Below are positions 1 through 5,389 of a DNA stretch of 8,008 bases, piece by piece; within the stretch, counting starts at the first letter, position 1, and each line of letters opens with the position of its first letter. The translations under genes were made by a program, and so were the position numbers. The notes beneath the pieces are model-generated. The model made no database searches. It was not told the origin of the DNA and saw nothing but the letters and a program-made list of their open reading frames with translations. The DNA is taken from assembly GCA_002391425.1 (NCBI GenBank), contig DGEZ01000128.1, positions 1-8,008 on the forward strand, given 5' to 3'. This stretch comes from Micrococcales bacterium UBA3913 (GTDB lineage Bacteria > Actinomycetota > Actinomycetes > Actinomycetales > Microbacteriaceae).

Positions 1-1485
1 ACAGCCAGAGAGGCTGTGCCCCTCTTCCCCGATGACGGTGTCCCCCCCGGCCGGCGGCTGGTAGACGAAGTCGGCCTGGGCAAGCTTTAGGGCCGCATCG
101 AGCACCTCGTCCCCGGCGTCCGGGTTGCCCAACAGCACATTCGCCCGCACTGTCTCCGAGAAGAGGGTCGGCTCCTCGAACGCCACCGAGACGCGGCGTC
201 GCAACTCATTGAGGGGGATGCTGCGCACATCCACGCCGTCGAGGAGAATCCGTCCCGCCGTCACGTCAAACAACCGCGGCACGAGCTCCGTGAGCGCGCT
301 CTTCCCACTGCCGGTGACACCGACGAGGGCGACGGACTCGCCCGCCCCGATGTGCAGCGACACCCCGTCGAGCAGGTCCGGCTCCCCCGGGGAGGCATCC
401 GGGTAACGGAAGTGGACATCGTCGAAGACGAGCTCTCCTCCTTTCCGGGCCGGCGTGACCGGATGGGATGGATTCGCGATCGTCTGGGGCGCATCCATGA
501 CCTCGAAAATGCGGTCGAGTGCCGTCTTCGCGTTGATGGTCTCCGCGAAGAGTAGCCCCAGGGTGTTCACCGGCCACATCAGCATCGTCGCCGTGGTGAC
601 GAACGCAACCAGGGCGCCCACCGTGAGCACCCCGGAGGAGATCTGCACGATCCCCAGCCCGAGGCTGGCTGCTATCGCCAGCTGCGGGATCATGATCAGC
701 CACATCCAGACACGGGACTCCGCGCGTGCCTTCTCCAGCTCGGTCTCGCGCAGTTCGCCGGCGCGCTGGCTGAAACGCGCCAGCGCCTCGCCTCCTCGGC
801 CGAAGGCCTTGAGCACGCGGATGCCGTGCACCGACTGCTCGACCAGTGTCGCCAGGGTGCCGACCTGGTCCTGGCTGCGCCTCGATGCGCGCTCGTAACG
901 GCGCTCGAAGGTGGCGGTGATCGGGATGATCGGCGCCATGATCACCGCGAACACGAGACCCAGCAGCGGAGACATGGCCGTCATGAGCACGATCCCGACG
1001 ACGACCATCAGCGAGTTCACGACGAGGAAGATCGAGCTGAAGGCGAGCCACTGGCGCACGATCGAGAGGTCGGTGGATGATCGGGACAGCAGCTGCCCGG
1101 ACTCCCACTGGTCGTGGAAACCCACCGGGAGGTGTTGCAGCCGATCGTAGAGGTCCCGGCGCATCCGAAACTCGACGTTGACCACTGGGGAAAACACGAA
1201 GGCTCGACGCCCCCACCACAGTGCAGCCTCGATCACCCCCAGGCCGAGGACCAACGCTCCTGCCGTGAACACCTGGGATCGGTCGCCCGAGGAGAGCGGG
1301 CCATCCACGAGCCACTGCAGGACCTGGGGCACGAGCAGCACCAAGATGCTCGCCCCGATCGCAGAACCGAGGCCCAACAAGTATCGGCGGCGAATGGGGC
1401 GGACATACGGCATGAGCCGACGGAATGTGCGCCACGCGCGAGGGCGTTGCACAGGGCGATCCGGTGTGGATGGGGGCGTTGTCAC
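1..1485 (-). CDS. ABC exporter half-transporter, fused permease and ATPase (3' end outside window)
   Basis: An exporter-type (ABCB-like) half-transporter that should sit in the cytoplasmic membrane and use ATP to move an unknown substrate. The 495 codons present (family usually about 600) start with a GTG at 1485, preceded by GAGGTAA eight bases upstream. Residues 30-320 form the membrane domain, with about six hydrophobic segments (near 36-60, 74-97, 145-165, 170-192, 258-280, 284-308) and a coupling region containing GFHDQWESGQ near 122-131. The nucleotide-binding domain begins near 350: A-loop Tyr361, Walker A GVTGSGKS at 389-396, Q-loop at 434-443 with Glu437 where Gln is usual, and SLSGC at 491-495 at the window edge. 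Walker B, D-loop and H-loop lie outside. The AFEEPTLFS Q-loop is typical of actinobacterial transporters that work as heterodimers, so a partner gene may lie just beyond the left edge (inference). It is divergent from the aminotransferase gene. The open left end is a window cut, not a truncation. Confidence 0.93.
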   Translation of the reverse strand, partial: MTTPPSTPDRPVQRPRAWRTFRRLMPYVRPIRRRYLLGLGSAIGASILVLLVPQVLQWLVDGPLSSGDRSQVFTAGALVLGLGVIEAALWWGRRAFVFSPVVNVEFRMRRDLYDRLQHLPVGFHDQWESGQLLSRSSTDLSIVRQWLAFSSIFLVVNSLMVVVGIVLMTAMSPLLGLVFAVIMAPIIPITATFERRYERASRRSQDQVGTLATLVEQSVHGIRVLKAFGRGGEALARFSQRAGELRETELEKARAESRVWMWLIMIPQLAIAASLGLGIVQISSGVLTVGALVAFVTTATMLMWPVNTLGLLFAETINAKTALDRIFEVMDAPQTIANPSHPVTPARKGGELVFDDVHFRYPDASPGEPDLLDGVSLHIGAGESVALVGVTGSGKSALTELVPRLFDVTAGRILLDGVDVRSIPLNELRRRVSVAFEEPTLFSETVRANVLLGNPDAGDEVLDAALKLAQADFVYQPPAGGDTVIGEEGHSLSGC

Positions 1486-1504
1486 AGGGGTTACCTCACA
1501 GGGG
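1482..1504. repeat. 9-bp direct repeat TCACAGGGG, two copies 14 bp apart
   Basis: TCACAGGGG occurs at 1482-1490 and again at 1496-1504. The two copies span the start codon and ribosome binding site of the ABC gene. On the minus strand each reads CCCCTGTGA, so TGTGA half-sites like those of CRP/GlxR-type regulators are repeated. The repeat itself is certain; any function is inference. Confidence 0.6.
1486..1497 (-). promoter_or_regulatory. Ribosome binding site of the ABC transporter gene
   Basis: Read on the minus strand, GAGGTAA lies at 1497-1491, leaving eight bases between GAGG and the GTG at 1485. This supports the GTG rather than a later in-frame ATG (residue 25) as the start, because that ATG has no comparable site and would remove the basic N-terminal segment. 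The site lies within a 9-bp repeat and is complementary to a segment farther upstream in the leader. Confidence 0.7.
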
Positions 1505-1537
1505 AAAGATTCGTTGAGTCGAGGAGCGGGGATGTGC

Positions 1538-1557
1538 CGGACGCTACGCAGCGTCTG
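1538..1557 (-). other. Hairpin in the ABC gene leader
   Basis: GACGCT (1540-1545) and AGCGTC (1550-1555) are perfect inverted repeats around a 4-base loop. A G-T wobble (1539/1556) and a C-G pair (1538/1557) extend the stem to eight. It lies 50-70 bases upstream of the ABC start and no T-run follows it, so it is more plausibly a leader structure than a terminator. Confidence 0.4.
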
Positions 1558-1674
1558 CGGGCAGCGGGAACCCCGTGGAGATGGCGGGCACTGCGCGGGC
1601 ATTGTCATGTGGTGTACGCATGCTCGCTCACCTGCCCTTCTCAGAATCCTGTGAGGGAAAAACTCCCTTCCGCC

Positions 1675-1680
1675 AGCCTA
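1675..1680 (-). promoter_or_regulatory. Candidate -10 element (TAGGCT) for the ABC gene
   Basis: The minus strand reads TAGGCTGG here, fitting the actinobacterial TANNNT -10 pattern and recurring in two other gaps of this window. No good -35 is visible (TGTGAA at 1697-1702 is poor). If used, transcription would begin near 1668 and give a leader of about 180 bases. Confidence 0.3.
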
Positions 1681-1759
1681 GCAAGATGCGAGCCTTTTCA
1701 CATCATGAATTCGCGCCCCCGTGTCGCTAGAAGCCGAACCCGCAGCCTGGGGAAGACGG

Positions 1760-1787
1760 TTGCCGGCACAGCCACGAGATCTAGAAT
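1760..1787 (+). promoter_or_regulatory. Candidate sigma-70-type promoter of the aminotransferase gene
   Basis: TTGCCG at 1760-1765 and TAGAAT at 1782-1787 are separated by 16 bp and agree well with TTGACA and TANNNT. Transcription would start near 1794, giving a pyrimidine-rich 5' leader of about 45 bases that ends in AGGA (1831-1834) and the ATG at 1839. Confidence 0.5.
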
Positions 1788-1791
1788 CGTG
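1773..1791. promoter_or_regulatory. Operator-like inverted repeat CACGA-N9-TCGTG on the promoter
   Basis: CACGA (1773-1777) and TCGTG (1787-1791) are perfect inverted half-sites with a 9-bp centre that covers the putative -10 TAGAAT. That placement would suit a dimeric repressor. The half-sites are only 5 bp long, so chance cannot be excluded. Confidence 0.3.
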
Positions 1792-1838
1792 ACCACATAA
1801 CCCCGTTTTTTCCCCCTCTTCCCGTTCGGCAGGACACG

Positions 1839-3104
1839 ATGACTTTTTCTCCCGGATTTCTCTCCCCCCAGGTGCGCGAACGGATCGAGGCGGAATACCG
1901 TTCACGCCGCCCTCACTCACGTGACATGTTCGCACGATCTCAGCGGTCTTTCCCTGGCGGGGAAACCCGCTCCGTCACGCACTACGACCCCTTCCCCACG
2001 GTCATCGATCACGGGGCGGGCTCGCACCTGTTCGACGTTGACGGCATCGAGTACATCGACCTGGTGAACAACTACACCTCGCTCATCCACGGCAATGCCT
2101 ACCCGCCGATCGCCGAGGCAATCAGCGCGGCGGCCGTCACCGGCACGGTGTTCCCCTCCATGCACCTGTCCCAACTCCGCCTTGCCGAGGAGATCATCGC
2201 ACGCGTTCCCGCCGTCGACATGGTTCGCCTGACGAACTCGGGGAGCGAAGCGGCGGCCCTGGCCCTACGCATTGCTCGACGTGCCACCGGACGACGTGCA
2301 CTTGTCACCGTCTCCGGGGGATACCATGGCGCTGTCCCGCCGTTCACCGAGGGAGAGCCGAAAACGCGGACGCTGCCTTTCGGCGACAGCGCGGCGCTTT
2401 CGGACATGCTCGACGACCACGTCGCCGCTGTGTTCATGGAACCATTTCTCGGAGCTGGCGGCGTGATCCCTCAGGACCCCGGTTATCTCCGCGCCGCGCA
2501 GGAGGCAGCCCACCGTGTCGGTGCGCTGTTTGTCGTGGATGAGGTGCAGTCCCTGCGCAACAGCCCCCACGGGGAGGCGGCGCGCCTCAGCCTCGATCCG
2601 GACCTCGTTCTGATGGCGAAAATCATTGGTGGAGGCCTTCCGATCGGAGCCGTCGGCGGTCGACGCGAACTTCTGGAGCTCACTGCAGCGACCCGCCCTG
2701 AGCACCTCGAACACGCCGGGACGTTCAATGGTCATGTCGCCACCGCGGCCGCTGGCCTGGTCTCCCTCCAGCACTTGACCACCGCGGCGATTTCAGAACT
2801 CAACGCGCACGCACAGCACCTCGCCGAGCACATCGAGGCAGCGGGCGCAGACCGCGGGTTCCCCCTCGTCGTGACTCGCTCCGGTTCGATACTCAATGTT
2901 CACCCCGGTGACGCCCCGGTCACATCGCCCGCGGATGCGCACCGTTTTCCCCCTGAGCGAGCGGCCCTCCACCTCGCGCTGCTGCTCGAGGGCATCTACA
3001 CGACCCCTCGCGGAATGATCAACCTCTCGACGGCACTCAGCGAGGATGATCTGAGTGCCGTGTACAGGGGTTACGACAGGGCGTGCGAACGTCTCGCATC
3101 CTGA
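1839..3104 (+). CDS. Class III PLP-dependent aminotransferase, glutamate-1-semialdehyde aminomutase-like
   Basis: A 421-residue fold-type I PLP enzyme, the usual length for class III aminotransferases, predicted cytoplasmic. The N-terminal FPGGETRSVTHYDPFP (38-53) resembles the glutamate-1-semialdehyde aminomutase branch. NSGSEAA at 133-139 is the phosphate-binding stretch and SGGYHG at 159-164 carries the residue that stacks on the cofactor. The Asp of VVDEVQ (Asp234) should bind the pyridine nitrogen, Lys261 in AKIIGGGLPIG should form the Schiff base, and the Thr of GTFNG (Thr295) should contact the phosphate. All catalytic residues are present, so it looks active. It is probably not the haem-pathway hemL itself: GTFNGHV replaces the family's usual GTLSGNP pattern and no tetrapyrrole gene is near. 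The substrate is unknown. The ATG at 1839 is chosen for AGGA at 1831-1834. It is divergent from the ABC exporter and convergent with purH. Confidence 0.9.
   Translation: MTFSPGFLSPQVRERIEAEYRSRRPHSRDMFARSQRSFPGGETRSVTHYDPFPTVIDHGAGSHLFDVDGIEYIDLVNNYTSLIHGNAYPPIAEAISAAAVTGTVFPSMHLSQLRLAEEIIARVPAVDMVRLTNSGSEAAALALRIARRATGRRALVTVSGGYHGAVPPFTEGEPKTRTLPFGDSAALSDMLDDHVAAVFMEPFLGAGGVIPQDPGYLRAAQEAAHRVGALFVVDEVQSLRNSPHGEAARLSLDPDLVLMAKIIGGGLPIGAVGGRRELLELTAATRPEHLEHAGTFNGHVATAAAGLVSLQHLTTAAISELNAHAQHLAEHIEAAGADRGFPLVVTRSGSILNVHPGDAPVTSPADAHRFPPERAALHLALLLEGIYTTPRGMINLSTALSEDDLSAVYRGYDRACERLAS
3030..3061. terminator. Perfect 11-bp inverted repeat, possible terminator of the purH transcript
   Basis: ACGGCACTCAG (3030-3040) and CTGAGTGCCGT (3051-3061) pair perfectly around a 10-base loop, inside the last 75 bases of the aminotransferase gene. 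For the opposing purH transcript this hairpin begins about 72 bases after the stop codon, where a terminator would be expected, and the 28-bp gap between the two genes holds none. Neither side has a T-run, so termination activity is inference. Confidence 0.45.
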
Positions 3105-3132
3105 CGCACCCTGCCCCAGCACGCCGCACCGA

Positions 3133-4728
3133 TCAGTGGTAGAAGTGGCGCTCCCCGGTGAAGTACAGCGAAATTCCGGCCGCCTTCGCCGCATCGATCA
3201 CGTCCTGGTCGTGTATCGAGCCGCCGGGTTCCGCCACCGCGGTCACCCCGGCGTCGATGAGCACCTGCAGGCCATCCGGGAACGGGAAGAACGCATCCGA
3301 GGCGGCCACCGCCCCGGCGGCACGCTCGCCGGCGCGCTTCACGGCCAGGAAGGACGAGTCCACACGGTTCACCTGGCCCATCCCGACGCCCACCGAGGCG
3401 CCGTCTTTGGCCAACAGAATCGCGTTCGACTTCACCGCCCGGCACGCCGTCCAGGCGAACCGCAGGTCGCTCATGGTCTGCTCGTCGACAGCATCCCCGG
3501 CCTGCAAGGTCCACGACGCCTGTTCGCGCCCGAGGAAACGGTCCGCGTCCTGGGCGAGGAAGCCCCCACTGATCGGACGGATCTCCGTTTCCGGCCAGGA
3601 GAACCCCTGCGGCAGGCGCAGGATGCGCAGGTTCTTCTTCGTGGACAGCAGCTCAAGTGCCGCCGGCTCGAACGCAGGCGCGACGATCACCTCGGTGAAG
3701 ATCCCCTTCACAGCCTGGGCCATAGCTACCGTCACCGGACGGTTGGCGGCGATCACCCCACCGTAGGCGGACAGCGGGTCGCAGGCGTGTGCCTTCGCGT
3801 GCGCATCCGCGATGCCGTCCTCCGCCCCCGGGGTCGCGACCGCGATCCCGCACGGGTTCGAGTGCTTGATGATCGCCACAGCGGGACGGTCGAAGTCGTA
3901 GGCGGCGCGCACCGCGGCGTCCGCATCCACGTAATTGTTGTAGCTCATCTCCTTGCCGTGCAGCTGCTCTGCCTGCGCGATCCCCGAGCCAAGCGCCGTC
4001 GTGTACAGCGCGGCCTGCTGGTGGGGGTTCTCCCCGTAGCGCAGCACGTGCGCACGCTCGCCTGCCAGGCCCATCTCGGCGGGCCAGCGTTCTGCGTCCG
4101 GGCCGAGGGAGGTCTGAAACCAGTCGGCGACAGCACGGTCATACCCGGCGGTGTGACCGAACGCTTTCGCGGCGAGGGCGCGGCGCTGCTCCAGCCGCGT
4201 GCCTGACCCCAGCGAGGAGATCACCTCCGGGTAGTCCGACGGGTCCACCACGATGGTGACGTTCGCGAAGTTCTTCGCGCTTGCCCGCACCAGAGCGGGT
4301 CCACCGATGTCGATCTGTTCGACCACGTCCCCTGCCTCCGCCCCCGAGGCGACGGTCTTGACGAAGGGGTACAGGTTCACCACCACGAGGTCGAATGGCG
4401 CGATACCGAGTTCACGCAACTGGCGCTCATGCTCGGCGAGCCGCAAGTCGGCGAGGATCCCCGCATGGATGGCCGGGTGCAGCGTCTTGACGCGGCCGTC
4501 GAGGGACTCGGGGAACCCGGTGACCTCACTGACCTCGGTCACCGGAACGCCCAGCGCGGCGATCGCCTTCGCCGTCGACCCGGTGGAGACGATCTGCACG
4601 CCTGCTGCCGCGAGCGCCTGTGCGAGCTCGCTCAGCCCGCTCTTGTCACTGACGGAGATCAGCGCGCGAGTAATCGGAACCGTGTCGCGCAGGTGGTATT
4701 CGGATGCTTCGTGATGGGGCGCGCTCAT
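3133..4728 (-). CDS. purH: Bifunctional AICAR transformylase / IMP cyclohydrolase
   Basis: Catalyses the last two steps of de novo purine synthesis: formylation of AICAR with 10-formyl-tetrahydrofolate, then ring closure to IMP. Its 531 residues match the family. The N-terminal IMP cyclohydrolase (MGS-like) domain runs from about 20 to 150 with ALISVSDKSGL (22-32), STGSTAKAI (48-56), SLDGRVKTLHP (75-85) and IDIGGPALVRASAKN (139-153). The AICAR transformylase part follows, with RYGENPHQ (230-237), KEMSYNNYVDADAA (259-272), and Lys288-His289 within IIKHSNPCG, the catalytic pair of the family. It also has SAYGGVIAANRP (320-331) and the typical C-terminus GERHFYH. The ATG at 4728 gives an N-terminus like other actinobacterial PurH proteins, although the ribosome binding site is poor (AGAAGG about 14 bases upstream). 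It lies 46 bp downstream of purN, which supplies the earlier formyl transfer of the same pathway. No broken or missing segment is seen. Confidence 0.97.
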   Translation of the reverse strand: MSAPHHEASEYHLRDTVPITRALISVSDKSGLSELAQALAAAGVQIVSTGSTAKAIAALGVPVTEVSEVTGFPESLDGRVKTLHPAIHAGILADLRLAEHERQLRELGIAPFDLVVVNLYPFVKTVASGAEAGDVVEQIDIGGPALVRASAKNFANVTIVVDPSDYPEVISSLGSGTRLEQRRALAAKAFGHTAGYDRAVADWFQTSLGPDAERWPAEMGLAGERAHVLRYGENPHQQAALYTTALGSGIAQAEQLHGKEMSYNNYVDADAAVRAAYDFDRPAVAIIKHSNPCGIAVATPGAEDGIADAHAKAHACDPLSAYGGVIAANRPVTVAMAQAVKGIFTEVIVAPAFEPAALELLSTKKNLRILRLPQGFSWPETEIRPISGGFLAQDADRFLGREQASWTLQAGDAVDEQTMSDLRFAWTACRAVKSNAILLAKDGASVGVGMGQVNRVDSSFLAVKRAGERAAGAVAASDAFFPFPDGLQVLIDAGVTAVAEPGGSIHDQDVIDAAKAAGISLYFTGERHFYH

Positions 4729-4771
4729 AGCCGTGCTGCCAGCCTTCTCTCGTGATTGTCGTGCACTTCCC

Positions 4772-4777
4772 AGCCTA
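4772..4777 (-). promoter_or_regulatory. Candidate -10 element (TAGGCT) for purH, overlapping the purN stop
   Basis: The minus strand reads TAGGCTGG, whose TAG is the purN stop codon. Transcription would start near 4765, giving a purH leader of about 37 bases. No convincing -35 is visible 16-18 bp upstream, where the sequence is purN coding DNA, so this may only boost purH or may be chance. Confidence 0.3.
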
Positions 4778-5365
4778 TTCGCTCCGGCCGCCGAGCGCGT
4801 CCAGATTCAGGGTGCCGGCTGCCACCTGGGCAAGGGTGGACCGCAGCAGTCTGCGCTCCACCTGTTTGATGCGCGCGTGCAGAGCTCCCTCGTCGTCTCC
4901 GGGCAGGATCTCCACCGGCTCCTGCACGAGGATCGGCCCCGAGTCGACCCCGGCGTCGACAATGTGCACGGTGGCCCCGGTGCGCTGCGCTCCGGCGGCT
5001 AGCGCATCCCGCACCGCATGTGCGCCAGGGAACTCCGGCAGCATCGCGGGGTGCGTGTTGATCAGATGTGGAGCGTAATGCGCGACGAACTCTTCCGGCA
5101 GGATGCACATGAACCCGGAGAGCACCACGATATCCGGCTCGAATTGGTCGATTCTGTCCTGCAGGCCCGCCGCCCATGCCTGTCGGCTCTGCCCATCCCG
5201 GCGCTCGTGAACGAACACGGGGATGCCGCGCTGCTGTGCCCCGGCCAGTCCAGGCGCATCCCGGTCTGCTCCGACTGCGGCGATGCGCACCCCGTCAGGG
5301 AGGTTATCGGCGAGTGCCAGCATATTGGTGCCGGCGCCGGAGATGAGGATGACCGCGGTGAGCAC
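4775..5365 (-). CDS. purN: Phosphoribosylglycinamide (GAR) formyltransferase, folate-dependent
   Basis: Transfers the formyl group of 10-formyl-tetrahydrofolate to GAR, step three of de novo purine synthesis, in the cytoplasm. The 196-residue protein has the single-domain formyltransferase layout: ILISGAGTN (6-14) is the substrate phosphate-binding loop and LSGFMCILP (82-90) lies at the folate site. Asn103 and His105 in INTHPAMLPEFPG correspond to E. coli Asn106 and His108, and Asp141 in DSGPILVQ corresponds to Asp144, so the catalytic triad is intact. The start is a GTG at 5365; the next in-frame ATG (residue 15) would remove the phosphate-binding loop. Upstream the minus strand reads AGGGTAGGGTAGGTTC, which could act as a Shine-Dalgarno site or as a -10 element for a leaderless message. 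It follows the DUF6350 gene by 24 bp and precedes purH by 46 bp; the purN-purH pairing is common in Actinobacteria. Confidence 0.96.
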   Translation of the reverse strand: MLTAVILISGAGTNMLALADNLPDGVRIAAVGADRDAPGLAGAQQRGIPVFVHERRDGQSRQAWAAGLQDRIDQFEPDIVVLSGFMCILPEEFVAHYAPHLINTHPAMLPEFPGAHAVRDALAAGAQRTGATVHIVDAGVDSGPILVQEPVEILPGDDEGALHARIKQVERRLLRSTLAQVAAGTLNLDALGGRSE

Positions 5366-5381
5366 GAACCTACCCTACCCT
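5366..5381 (-). promoter_or_regulatory. purN upstream element: GGTAGG repeat, SD or leaderless -10
   Basis: The minus strand carries AGGGTAGGGTAGG directly ahead of the GTG. Its TAGGGT (5377-5372) is followed by exactly six bases before the GTG, the geometry for transcription starting on the start codon. Equally, AGGT six to nine bases upstream could serve as a ribosome binding site. No good -35 is seen, so the SD reading is somewhat more likely. Confidence 0.35.
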
Positions 5382-5389
5382 GCGCCCGC

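Larger units (their letters stand above)
1486..1838. other. Divergent intergenic region between ABC transporter and aminotransferase
   Basis: This 353-bp stretch has no convincing gene; open frames crossing it have Arg/Pro-rich, non-protein-like translations. It is visibly richer in A/T than the flanking genes. It holds a plus-strand promoter candidate (1760-1787) with an operator-like inverted repeat on it (1773-1791), a weak minus-strand promoter candidate (1675-1680), a hairpin (1538-1557), a 9-bp direct repeat (1482-1504) and a 9-bp inverted pair (1494-1502 and 1648-1656). From 1801 to 1827 it is almost pure pyrimidine, just ahead of the aminotransferase ribosome binding site. Confidence 0.7.

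Noticed and set aside
266..1435. A 389-codon minus-strand open frame inside the ABC transporter region
   Set aside because: Its translation is Arg/Pro/Gly-rich with no domain features; the overlapping frame starting at 1485 gives a clear ABC transporter with Walker A, so this is a GC-driven shadow.
1654..1668. AGGGA-AAAAC-TCCCT mini-hairpin in the intergenic region
   Set aside because: Only a 5-bp stem with a 5-base loop; too weak alone to call a terminator or operator.
1114..1800. A 228-codon plus-strand open frame crossing the ABC 5' end and intergenic region
   Set aside because: Composition is unlike a protein, no ribosome binding site is visible, and it overlaps the ABC gene and the aminotransferase promoter region.
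1806..1811. T6 run as the tail of an intrinsic terminator upstream of the aminotransferase
   Set aside because: The nearest inverted repeat ends 14 bases earlier with a 5-bp stem and 9-base loop, so the run does not follow a stem directly.
1678..1935. An 85-codon minus-strand frame over the aminotransferase start
   Set aside because: Low-complexity Arg/Gly/Ser-rich translation, antisense to a well-supported start, with no homology I recognise.
3105..3132. Terminator in the 28-bp gap between the convergent aminotransferase and purH genes
   Set aside because: No inverted repeat or T-run is present in this gap; the only strong hairpin nearby is inside the aminotransferase gene.
3055..4206. A 383-codon plus-strand open frame antisense to purH
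   Set aside because: The translation is Arg/His/Val-rich without recognisable motifs, and the opposite strand encodes an intact PurH with its catalytic residues.
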